From the NCBI GenBank assembly GCA_036583965.1, contig JAZBQD010000014.1, forward strand, positions 68,736,835 to 68,800,834: DNA of 64,000 nt, read 5' to 3'. Positions 22,166 to 32,882 of this stretch are shown here, piece by piece (the stretch's first letter is position 1; the number at the start of each line of letters is the position of its first letter). The DNA is from Prunella strophiata (lineage: Eukaryota > Chordata > Aves > Passeriformes > Prunellidae). The notes beneath the pieces are model-generated. The model had not been told where the DNA came from. It did no database searches and worked only from the letters and a program-made list of their open reading frames with translations. Both the position numbers and the translations under genes were made by a program.

Positions 22166-23599
22166 CATCTTCTGCATTTCTGTGAAATGTGAAATTCTCA
22201 GAGCCCTCAGGCTGATCTTCAAACTGACCCAAAGGTGTGGAGCAAGGGATACACACAAGATATGGCTCCACAAGCCCCATTTTTATATGGAATGAGGCTG
22301 AGGTGTGGCTCCAAGCATGTGCTCCAGAGGAATTATTGCCCTTTAAGTCAGGGACACAGCAAAGCAAAGTTCCTCAGCCATGTCCCACACTGAAATAAAT
22401 CCCAGAGGTGCCTTTGCAGGCCAGGAAAAATCAGATTAAACCAAGAAATGAAACACTGATTTAATTGTGATAATGAATTGTTTCCACTGCTGCAGTATTA
22501 CAGGTCCCCTTGTGAGGCTGAAATAAAAACCAGATGCCCAGGACCATGGGTCTGTCTTGAGGAAGCAAAATGTTTGCATGGCCAAAATGTAGCACACATA
22601 GAAGTGGCTGGAAACACAGGAGAGTAACATTTTAAAAATAGTGGTGGCTTGGAAGAAGGAGCTGGAATTCAACTTCAGCACCTAACAGAGTCTTCACACC
22701 ACAGGTAGGGGAGTAAAAGGTATTTTCTGCTGTAGAGTGGCCTCACTAAGTTTGGGGTTTTTTGACCAGAATCTGGTCTCTCCCAGACATCAGCTGAGGT
22801 TGTTGCTCTGTGGAGAAACACCTCAAAATGTTTTTTAATACCTAACCAAACCAGGCAGTGTTTGCCTGTCCTGGGAATGCTCCTGGCTATGTCCACACTG
22901 CATTGCCCTTGGGCCTGGCTCTTCTCCAGGACATGTCTTATGTTCCTGTGGTTCTGAGATGTCCCTTTAGGGTTTTTTCTTGAAAAAAAATCACAACAAT
23001 CAGACTGCAGTGGGGTCTGACACCCTTGTGCTCCACAGCAGGGACCTGTCAACAAGTGTTTTGTCCCTTGGGATGTGGCATGAGGATATATTGGTGGGCA
23101 TGAAGCTGGCAAGCAGCAGCCCATTCTTGAGCTTATTCCCCATCCCTCTTCCATTTTTACAACATCTGCAGGGCCAGGAGAGATGCTGTGGGAGTTCTCC
23201 TTGCAGTGTATCAGTCTGATGTCAAACAAGGGAACAACATTTAGGAGAGGGATGGAAGTGTGATAGACCCTTCTTGTACTCCTCAGCCACCTCCTCAGTC
23301 TGGAAGTGAGTCCAAGGTTATTTTTTATCATCTTTGTCATCTTTCTCTGCACCTTTCTTGAGCTGTAAAGCAAACCTCTCCCTTTCATGTTTTTTTACAA
23401 GTGAGTAAACACAAGACCTGAAAGACATATTTACAGAGAAATTCTCCTTAATGTATTATTCATTTGACTTTTTGCTAGAAGTGTTTCTGTAGCCCTGATG
23501 TCCTGAGGATATCAGTAACACAAGGTTTGTAGAGAGAGGTAATGTTTTTATTAGAGCAATGCATAGATTTAAAGAGGTGAAAAAAACACTGAGTTGTGG
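22166..23599. other. Unique sequence with a 237-codon minus frame
   Basis: Contains the longest unexplained open frame in the window (minus, 22675-23388), with a stop directly upstream of its ATG. The product has scattered Cys/His but no domain, signal peptide or membrane segment I recognise. Possibly an ancient repeat; I do not call it a gene. Confidence 0.45.
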
Positions 23600-24331
23600 A
23601 GGTATTTCTTGGGTTTGGGTGGGATAGAGTTATTTTTCTCTTTAGTAGCTGGTGCAGGGCTGGATTTTGGATTTAGGACGAGATGAGTTAATAACATACT
23701 CATGTTTTCGTGGTTGTTGAGCAGTGCTTCCACTAAGTCAAGGACTTTTCAGCTTCTCATGCTGTCCTGGCAGTGAGGAGCCTGGGGGGCACAAAGAAAT
23801 GGGAGGGAACACAGCCAGGAGACCCAAACTGGCCACAGGGATATTCCAGACCACTGCAGCATCTCTGAACAGGAAAACTGAACAGGGGGGAATTGTCCAG
23901 AGGGTGGCAGCTGCTGCTCCAACTCCTGCTGGGTCAGTTAGAGGTGACAATTGCAATGTGCATCACTTGTTTTGTACTTCTTTTTCTTGTCTTTTTTTTT
24001 TTTCTTTCTTTCTTTTCTTTTCTTTTCTTTTCTTTTCTTTTCTTTTCTTTTCTTTTCTTTTCTTTTCTTTTCTTTCTTTTCTTTTCTTTTCTTTTCTTTT
24101 CTTTTCTTTTCTTTTCTTTTCTTTTCTTTCTTTTCTTTCTTTTCTTTTCTTTTCTTTCTTTTTTCTTTTTTTCTTCTTTATCTTTCTTCTGGTTATTTTT
24201 TTTTTTCTTTGCTATTAAACTGTCTTTATCTTAACCATTAATTTTACCCTTTTTCTGATTCTCTCCCCCATCTCTCTGAGGGTGAGTGATGAGTTCTGTT
24301 CAGCTTCCTGCCAGGTTAAACCACACCAACA
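23600..24331 (+). mobile_element. ERVL-type solo LTR with expanded interior
   Basis: Recognised from a widespread avian LTR. GGGTTTGGGTGGGATAGAGT, then TCAAGGACTTTTCAGCTTCT, CCAAACTGGCCACAGGGATA, GTGCATCACTTGTTTTGTA, TATTAAACTGTCTTTATC, GATTCTCTCCCCCATC and GGTTAAACCAC occur in that order. The poly(A) signal ATTAAA is at 24214-24219. The usual TATATAAA promoter near 23870 is missing or decayed. Between the promoter half and the poly(A) signal, the short AT-rich spacer is replaced by a 190-nt pyrimidine tract. The left end and target duplication are not clear. No internal retroviral sequence is adjacent, so it is a solo LTR. The family call is from memory of avian repeats. Confidence 0.8.
23990..24179. 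repeat. (TTTTC)n pure pyrimidine tract
   Basis: 190 consecutive C/T bases on the plus strand, mostly TTTTC pentamers with occasional TTTC slips. All three plus frames translate to Phe/Ser/Leu-rich strings only because of this. It lies inside the LTR at 23600-24331. Confidence 0.98.
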
Positions 24332-24974
24332 GAGAAACCCAACTTTAAAACCTTGAGAAGGTTTTTGTCGGTATGAACTATTATATTCCCAGGATTTGAC
24401 ATCCTTTCCCTAAAATTGTTTTTTTATTATTTTTTCTTTTTCAGAGAAAAGGTGCTCAATGCAAAGGTTAAAAGTTGTGCAATGCTGTTGGCTACCAAGC
24501 TAATTAACCTCACACTCCTGTCAATGCAAACTGCTGGGATGGTGCATGTCTTTCATTGACATGCTGATGTGTTTTGGGTTGCCATTAACCTCTTCTCATG
24601 GACTTACTCTGCCAGGGAAGATTACCTGCATCAAAATAAGTGTTCAATTCAAAATTTGTACTGATTTCACTCTGTTGATTCCACTTTGCACCTTCAATAG
24701 TGTCACAGTGGCATCCTCATGCTGACTAATTTGGACCTGTTGATGTTAAGTGGTGATGAGATAAATGCATGTCATACTCTAAGCATGTCATGTTGGAAGA
24801 TAAGCAAATAAAATTAATGGTATTTTAAAATATTTAAAATTAATGGTAAATAAAGAAGAAAGATCCACAGTGTATGAATCTGCTTGAAGTGCACATTCCT
24901 TGGTAATGAGATTCCACTTTGGGTTTTTTCCTGATGGTTGGGATGAATTATTATTGTATGCTCTATCAAACCAA
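24332..24974. other. AT-rich unique sequence, no gene seen
   Basis: No open frame of note. Contains a duplicated ATTAATGGTA motif near 24.82-24.85 kb. Confidence 0.5.
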
Positions 24975-25078
24975 CTTGAAGCAGCCTGGTCTAGTGGAAG
25001 CTGTCCCTGCCTATGGCATGGGCTTGGAGCTGGATGGCCTTGTAAGGTCCCAAACCCTTCTTTGATTCTATGATTATA
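24975..25078 (+). mobile_element. CR1 LINE 3' terminus
   Basis: GCAGCCTGGTCTAGTGGAAG, then GTCCCTGCCTATGGCATGGG, GAGCTGGATGGCCTTGTAAG and TTCTTTGATTCTATGATTAT: the CR1 3' end, plus orientation. Confidence 0.92.
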
Positions 25079-27674
25079 AACCTTTCAAAAGCTAAAAACT
25101 CCATCTGCTTTTACCACCCTACCCCACAGCTTTCACTACAGAGATTTTTAGACTAGATGACACCACTGCAGAGTGTGATTTCCCAGGATAAGGACCCCTC
25201 CTGGCATTCATTCCACCAACTCTTGCTCCAGGGGTGGGAATATCTGGTGGAAGCAGGGCAGCAGGCAGGAAGAGAGGGCAGGATCTGGAGCACAGCACAG
25301 CACTCAGCTTGGTGCTCTGTGCTGCTTCCAGGGCTGCTGCAATAATCAGTCTTGGTGGCTGGAATTCCCTTGGGCTCCTGTGAGTTCCTGAATCATCCTG
25401 AGATATTAAATTAAGCAAAATCAACAAGGGAGTCAGGAACAAAGAGGAAAGCAAAATATTAGGGAAATACTTTGCAACCAAAGCTGAGTTTGCAGCTTGA
25501 AGAGTAAAAATCCAGCCAGGCTGGATGTGATGGACAAGTCCCACTGAAACAGGCTCCATGGAAAGGAAAAAATTGCTGTTTTAATTCAGACTGGGAAACC
25601 TGTATTTAAAGGCTGGACCATTTAGGAGTCACCTTTACTTTGGCTGCAGTGAGTGCCAGGTGGGCTCCAATGTGTTTTTTGAGGAGGCCAGAGGATTGTA
25701 ACAGGGATTAGGTGTAGGGAGCATGGCCATGGAAATAGATGGGAGCCATGGAGGATGTTCAGGTCAAGAGAAGTGAGCAGCAAAGCATAATACACCAACT
25801 TCTTTCAAACTAGTCAATAGAAGCAAAGGAAGAGATGTATCTTTTCTCTGTGTCTGCTGAAGACAAGGCATTTTGGACTGAAATTGCAGGAATGGCCTTA
25901 AACAACACGGGGATGTAATTGGAGGAAGGCGACATGGGTAATTTTTGGGATTTGCCAATGAACCAGGTAACAGCAGGATGCTGAGTGAAGCTGAGCCCTG
26001 GATGTCTGGCACTGGGTGCATTGGATCCAAACTGGATAAATCAGAGCTTATGCAAAAGCCATGTAGATATTGCTCCCAGGTCCTGCAGGATGTGGGGCCC
26101 TCAAGTCCTTAAAACTGACCCCATGGGCAAACAGCCAAATGCAAAGCTTTCCCTTTAATTTATTTGTTTTTTCATACCTCAGGTCATAGGATTAGGCCAA
26201 TGTTGCTTATATTTCCTGTCCTACAAAATGCAATCAAGATGAGACCAACCTCAAATCAATCCCTCTTGTGAAGGAGTCTTTGAGGGACACATTTTCCATG
26301 GGAGAGTCAAGGGTTACAGATGACACAAAGGAAGAAGAATATTTAAAAGAATAAAGGAGTCATTACAGCAGCCTCAAGTTACACCATATGAAGTTAAAAA
26401 AACTCCAGTGCTCCCAGCTGAAAAGCCTGGGAATAAATGAAACTAAAATAAACCTCTTCAGCTTCATGCACAGAGGATTATTATTCTTTTCTCCATTGCT
26501 ATACTTTCATGTTGGTGTAGCTCCAAATAATTCATTTGTGTTACTTCTGTTTGTGCCAGATTTGGGGAGGGGAGAGACAGACCCAAGCAATGGGTTGATG
26601 ATTGACTCATCTTTTCCCATACAAAGAGAAAAAACAGTGAATTGAGTTTTTATGGCTAAATCTGGATTTCAAACTGCATAAATTAAATATATATATACAC
26701 ACATTTATATGCATACACATATATATGTTTGCATGTGTATGGATGTGTAGTTTCTTTTGAATTTCAGTAAAACACATTGAATCCTGGGGCTTTTTTGACA
26801 GACTCTTGAAATGCACCACTTAGAGAGGATTTATGTTTGAGGTAGATCTCAAATGTGAAATTTTGAAGATTGTTTGACAACATGACATGCCAAAATAAAA
26901 CAGATGATGCAAGCTCTAAAACTGACTGGATAATGGCACATCCTGGTAACCTATTATTCATGTAGGGTTGTGTATAAATATGTATATTCTTATTTTTTTA
27001 TTTTTTTTTTAATGCAATAATTCAAGGAAAGGTTGTTTTCTAGCACATTTCTACAGAAATATGAGGATCAATTCAGACTTCAGCTGTTTGGACTTCTAAA
27101 TCAGGCCTGAAGCACATGAACAGCACATAATCTTAAAAAAAAAAAAAGGAAGAAAGATGTTTACTTTGAATTAATGTTGCCAATATTTATGTGTCCACAA
27201 GCTTACTGGAATAAAATTGTGCAAATGTTTGCAGGATGGAGCTATTAATTAAGTAAGAAGTCATATAGGGTAATGTATGACACACCACCTTGCTGTCAAA
27301 GTATCACTTTCTGTCTCTCTTTGGCAGCAAGTGCTTAAGAGGAAAAATAATGGTGCCTTATTAAATATTCTTCCTTTGTAAAAAAGGACCCACAAGAAGG
27401 CAATTATTACCCTAAAACACCAAAAGGGCATTTGCTGTGAGGTGCATTCCCTGGCTCCAGTGACAGGAACAGGGCTGGCAGTAATGGGTTTAAACTCCAG
27501 CAAGGGGGAGTTAGGGCACACTCTGGGGCTGTTCCATCAGAGGTGACCAGGACAATCTGACCAGGTTGGTTGGGGATGCTCCATCACCTGAGGTTTGAAG
27601 AACAAGTCAGGTGAACCTGCAGATGTACAAAAACTTGTGGGAGAGTTCAATGAGGAATTAAGCAAGGTCAGGCT
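25079..27674. other. AT-rich unique sequence
   Basis: Holds the TA/CA-rich patch annotated at 26684-26750, T runs near 27.0 kb and an A run near 27135. A 146-codon minus frame (25119-25559) is unrecognised. No gene is supported. Confidence 0.5.
26684..26750. repeat. AT/AC-rich simple sequence
   Basis: Alternating purine-pyrimidine patch (ATATATATACACACATTTAT, then ACACATATATATG and TGTGTATGGATGTG), an interrupted dinucleotide repeat. Confidence 0.75.
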
Positions 27675-27948
27675 TGGGACAGGGGGGGATGTCTTCAAGC
27701 TGTAAAAGGGGAGATTTAGACTAGATGTTAGGAGGAAATTCCTGATTGTGAGGGTGGTGAGGCCCTGGCACAGGGTGCCCAGAGAAGCTGTGGCTGCCCC
27801 TGGATCCCTGGAAGTGCCCAAGGCCAGGTTGGACAGGGCTTGGAGCAGCCTGGGACACTGGAAGGTGTCCCTGCCCATGGCAGGGGGTGGAACTGGATGA
27901 TCTTTGATGTCCTTTCCAACCCAACCCATCCTGTGATGCTGTGCTGTA
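27675..27948 (+). mobile_element. CR1 LINE 3' fragment
   Basis: GAGATTTAGACTAGATGTTA, then GCTGTGGCTGCCCCTGGATC, GTCCCTGCCCATGGCAGGGG, GTCCTTTCCAACCCAACCCA and TGTGATGCTGTG, in plus orientation. Minus frames of 67-146 codons here belong to the repeat. Confidence 0.95.
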
Positions 27949-28040
27949 GAGACTGAAACAGGAAGGGTTGATTCCACTCTGAGACAGATGATGGAAGAGA
28001 TGATCTCTTAAGATCCCAGTTCAGTGTGATTCTGTGATTT
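27949..28040 (+). mobile_element. Second CR1 3' terminus, abutting
   Basis: GATGATCTCTTAAGATCCCA, then TTCAGTGTGATTCTGTGATT: another CR1 tail directly after the first, suggesting one copy inserted near the 3' end of an older one. Confidence 0.7.
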
Positions 28041-31000
28041 CTCTGCACACACTCACACCACCTCTGAGTTTGGACTTATATTTTTCTGTAAATATTTGTG
28101 TACAGCACAAATAAGAGCAATTACTGTAGATGGGAACCTCAGTAGGTTTCAGTGGGCAATGTAAGGTTCCTACCCACGTCACATTCAGTGGAAATTATGC
28201 ATCTGACTTACAGACCAAACTACACCACAGAAAAGATGCTTGCAGACTCCCTGTACATCTGCTTGTTGAATTAAGAAAAGTTTTAATTACAATTAATGTA
28301 TCAAAGTTTTGCTGTTGGCCTGTGAGTGGTAAATCTTGAGTTCAAAATCCTAAAACTGGTAATATTTAACTTGCCTAAAGTTTAATGGGACAAAGGAGCA
28401 CTGCATGAAAAATCTACTGCAGTATGTAAATGACTCATTTACTTTGTGAACTTCATGAAGTTTCTCTCCTGACAATGAGGGAGAGTTTCTCCTTTTTGAT
28501 CCTATTATGATGAGTGATGTTCTGTTTCAGAAAGATGGGCACTAGAGGGGAAGTGGCAGCATTAAACAGACATGGTCAGCAGCACTGAGGTCACACTGAA
28601 ATTGTCATTGGAAAAGATCAACCATGAAATGTCAGAGACTTGTTCACTTGGAGTCAAACTCATTCTTGCTGAACATGTCTGGAGAGCCAGAGATCCAATC
28701 CTGGAAGTCAAAGAAAAAAGGAGGAACCCAAGCAGTCCTCTTAGGATGGGACTTTCAGAATACTTTGAAGCTGCTGATGGATTTTTGTGTGTATGATATG
28801 GATAATCAAAAAAGGCTGAGTGTCAACCCCTGAAAATGAGGCTTTCTTAAAACTCTTTGCTGAGGACCCAAAAATGAAGCTTCCCTAAACACTGGCAGCT
28901 TATCAGATCCTGGGAGATGTGCTGGAGGAGAATCCTTGTGAAGAGTAACTCTGCTGGGACTGAGGAACTGGGAATGAAGGAGTGAAACTCTTCTCAGCTT
29001 TTCAAACTTTTGAGATCTCTTCTGGCCTTGATTTATTGTCTGACAGGGCTGGCAGGCAGCTCAAACATTATTCCAGCAGCAGTCTCATGCACATGTGTAT
29101 TGAGCAGAGCAGCAGAAGTCAGGTCATGAATCTCATTTCACAAGACAGTAACGAGCCAATCAATACACCAAGCGAGTTTTACACGTTTTTCCCAACAATG
29201 AGAGCCTTTATCCTGCAATCAATATTCTAGGATGAACAGGGAGATGTAGCCACACCGCTACTGAAAACCACCAGGTATGAGTGAGACACCTCAGTGGTTC
29301 TGAATAAAGGAAACAAAGAGCAAAGCTCTGGCTTGGCAAGCTCCCATGAACTGGAAAACGTGGAAACACAAGCAATCTATCAGAAGCAGCTAATGTGTGG
29401 TAACAGGATAGTTCACAGTAATCCCCAAGTGTGAAAACATCCTGGTGGCACAGTGAGAAATAACTGAAACTCAGACCCTGCAGAAAGCAGGGCCCTGGCA
29501 CAGCCACTGAATTTTTATTGGTGTAAGGAATAAACTAAAGTAATGTAAAGGAGTAATGCAGTGCCTGGAAGATGAGCCTGGGTATAAGCACTAATGGAAC
29601 TACATCTTTAGGGAGAGAGGAGAGTGACTGCTTCATTTTGCATCACCTAGATAAGCATGCCATGGAAGGAAAACATTTCTGACAGCAGCTGGCTGTGAAA
29701 CACTTCATTCTTTTAATGTTTTTCAGCTAACTCAGGCAGAGAAGTTCACAACAAAAGTGTGGAGCAGGGATGGAAGGAGTACTGCACTCCTCATCAAGAC
29801 ATGAGAGAGTGATCCTTTAAACCAGCTATTATCAAAACAAACTGAAAACATGGAAAACTTTATGGCTGATCTAAGATTGAAGAGAAATTCTTGCTTTGTG
29901 GGAGGCTAGATCCCTTGATGGATTCCACCTCAGAGTGTGGTGGTAATGAGGAACTGAAACATCAGAAAGAGAAAAGTATTGGTAGATTGAGAATCAAGCC
30001 TTGACAATGTGGTTAGGACACATTAAGGAAAAACTGGGAGGCACAGCCAGAACTGTGGCACCTGAACTTGACATCAAGAATCCCCATGACCAGCTGAGGT
30101 AATTCAAGTTCTGCTTTCTGTTGGTACTGACTGTAGGTACTCTTGTCATTGTTCTGTTGGTATTATGGACATGTGGGTCTGGGGAAGGAATATGTGCAGA
30201 ATTGTGATTTGAGGAGGTGCACAAGGGCTTTTACCTCCCAGCTGCCCCTCCAGCAGCAAAGAAAAGGAGTTCAAGTTGGGTTAAGAAGTGGACAGAACCA
30301 GGGCACTCATAAACTTCTGAGCTCAGTAAATTAAATTAATAAAATAAAAATACAGGCAGGGAGCAAGAGATGATTTCATAGGAGGAAGTTGTTGAGGGGA
30401 GTTCTTTGGAAATCAACAAAGCCACCCAGAGAAGGTCTCTTTAAGTCAGGTTGAAATGTTTTGTTCCTTGTCAGGTTCAGTGGTTTCTTTTATTTCCCCT
30501 GTATTTAACCCCCTGTCTTTGTTCACAGTTAACTCTGCTTCTCAGAGCAAACAAGTTGCTCAGAGCTCCAAAATTTCATTTTTAGAGAAGCAGAAATACA
30601 AAATCTTAACACTTTTATTCCTCTTTTTTTTTTTTAAGAGGTGAGTTTCTTTGTTGAATTCTGCCCAGGTTGCTACACACTTTTGGCCACCCCAATTTTT
30701 CCTTGTGTTATCTTCCTCACACACTCCCACTCATCAGCCAGAGCTCATTTCCATGCCTTTTTTTAACCCACCCCACCAGTCTCAATCATCATTTCTTGTC
30801 CCACTCATCATGAATCTGAGCTGGTACCACCTGGCCTGGGGGCTGCAAAGGTCTGGAGGTTCCTGGTCCAGCACCAAGAGCCAGGGCCTCTCCTGAGATG
30901 ATGATCTCCCATTCTTTACTCTTCAAGACTCCCTTGGAAGCTATAATTCCCATAGCCAAGTGAAATATCTTGTGGGTTCCTTCAAAATCAGGATATTCTG

Positions 31001-32391
31001 AGATTATGTGATCTGGTGGTTTTGTGCAGGGACCATGCAAGAGCTGGTGGCATGGTGTGACCACTGCAAATTTGAGCATGAGGTCTCTGAGTCACAGACT
31101 TTTCCACAGGGTTCAAATCCTCTGATCAGGCCTCCATGAGGGTGGCTCTTCTTTAACTTCCTCATAAACAAGTACCATAATATTTGACTTTCCTTCTAGG
31201 AAAAGCAGATTGTGAATCACAAAGGGCCTTTGTTATGAGAGCAGCTCTGCTTTCACTCTGCCTCCTCAGAGCAGCCCTTTGATGCCTATTTCCTGTGGCA
31301 AGTAAAAACAAAAGAAAAGAAGTATGGGGACACATTTTTATTGTTTTTCTTTGACCCTGTTTATGATGATTCAGTAGCACCTATCAGACCCCAAGAGTCT
31401 TTCTGAAACTGCATTACTCTTCCCTGGGGTGAAGGTATGAGGGGGAAAATGGAAACCAGCAGATGGATCCATAGAGTGGATTCACTGGGGCTTGGGACTT
31501 CTGCACCTGGGAAAACTGCAGAGTCCCATGGATCAAGGCCCCAAAACTTAGCTGGGGCTGATTGGGATGGGAAACCACCAACTAACAGCCCCTGAGGTTT
31601 CTTCTTGAGTTTATTTTCCTCTTGCCCAGGTACCTCTGAGGGTGAGTGATTCAGGGGACTTGAGGGAAGAGTGAGAAACTCTCCAGCCTCTGCCTCCCCA
31701 CGGAGCCCAGAGGAAGGAGATATTGTCTCTGTGGTTAGAAAACCAGACGTGTCAAACGTTTGCCTTCGAGTCTTCAGGTAGAAAAAATTGTCACGTGAGC
31801 TGCGCCGTAGCTTGTGGTGGAGCTTTATCTGCTTGGCCCACCAAGGGCTGGTTTGAGGTGGAAAAATGTAACACCCAAATGCAGCTGTTTGCCTCCTGAA
31901 GGAGGATACTTGCAAACTTTCTCACCTTTGGGGGTTTCAGGCATCTTTCCTCCCTGATGTGCAGCCCATGGTGCTGGAGGAGCGGGACAGACAGCAGCTC
32001 CCCGACAATCAGATTTTCTGACTGTGCTTTTAAGAAAAAGAAGTGTTTGTCTTGTTTTTTTTTCTTTTTTCAATGTGTGAAACCGAAGCAGGGTGAGATA
32101 AATAAGCATGGTCTGGCACACAATCAATTTACATTACACAGGCATGAGCTGTCTGTTATTATTTCAGCACAGGGATTAGAGGAACGTCCTTCCTACCATG
32201 GTTCCCTAACTGCCAGCTCTGTGCAGAGCTGTTCACCACCCCAAATAAATGTTCCCCATGCTGTCCTAGCACGTGAAGGGTTGGTCTGACTTTGTGTCTT
32301 TGTTTTAGACACCAGACAGGCTGTGCCAATGGGCAGAGGAGGTGTCCTGACCTATTTATCTCACTGCTACAGGTACAAGGACTGTGTGTTC
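28041..32391. other. Long AT-rich unique stretch
   Basis: No gene is supported. Frames up to 184 codons (minus, 31361-31915) are unrecognised. Contains a small CpG cluster with a palindromic E-box at 31.75-31.81 kb. A leucine-rich frame at about 30.11-30.21 kb looks membrane-like but is stop-bounded and probably chance. Confidence 0.5.
31748..31807. promoter_or_regulatory. CpG cluster with TCACGTGA E-box
   Basis: Six CpGs in 60 bases, in DNA where CpG is otherwise sparse. The perfect 8-bp palindrome TCACGTGA lies at 31791-31798. With flanks it reads GTCACGTGAG, one base off the bHLH-zip (MITF/TFE/USF, CLEAR-type) consensus. No gene start is visible nearby. Confidence 0.35.
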
Positions 32392-32882
32392 AGTTCAGCT
32401 CTGGGCCCCTCACTACAGGAAAGATGCTGAGGTTCTGGAGAAAATCCAGAGAAGGGAAAGGAGCTGGGGAAGGGTCTGGAGCACCAGGAGGAGCTGAGGG
32501 AGCTGGGAAAGATGCTGAGCCTGGTTAAAAGAGGCTCAGGAGGGACCTTGTGGCTCTGCACAACTCCTGACAGGAGGGGACAGCCAGGGGGATTGGGCTC
32601 TGCTCCCAGGGAACAGGGACAGGAGGAGAGGAAATGACCTCAAATTGCACCAGGAGAGGTTTAGATTGGGTACCAGGAAAACTTTTTTTCACCAAAAAGG
32701 TGTTCAAGCAGTGGAACAGTCTGCCCAGGGAAGTGATGGAATTGCCATTCCTGGAAGTGTTGAAAGGACGTGTGGCACTCAGGGTGGCACTTGGCACTTG
32801 GTTTAGTGGTGGTCCTGGCAGTGCTGGGTTAATGGTCGGACTTGGTTACCTAAGATGGCTTTTCCAGCCTTAATAATTCCTT
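32392..32882 (+). mobile_element. CR1 LINE 3' fragment, long
   Basis: About 490 bases in plus orientation. GCTCTGGGCCCCTCACTACA, GGAGCACCAGGAGGAGCTGA, CACAACTCCTGACAGGAGGG, GGAGAGGTTTAGATTGGGTA, AACAGTCTGCCCAGGGAAGT and GGCAGTGCTGGGTTAATGGT occur in the family order. The terminal 8-mers are decayed. Confidence 0.96.

Noticed and set aside
23724..24241. 96-164-codon Phe/Ser/Leu-rich ORFs
   Set aside because: Translation of the (TTTTC)n tract inside an LTR; low complexity in all three frames.
28572..29230. Series of 69-82-codon plus frames as decayed gene
   Set aside because: I could not match them to any family, and stops interrupt every frame.
30108..30208. Leucine-rich membrane-like peptide
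   Set aside because: Stop-bounded, about 30 codons, no homology; T-rich DNA often reads this way.
31109..31120. tRNA B-box-like GGTTCAAATCC
   Set aside because: No matching A box, acceptor stem or cloverleaf can be built around it.
31361..31915. 184-codon minus-strand ORF
   Set aside because: No recognisable domain; overlapping frames open on the same strand; no splice or promoter support.
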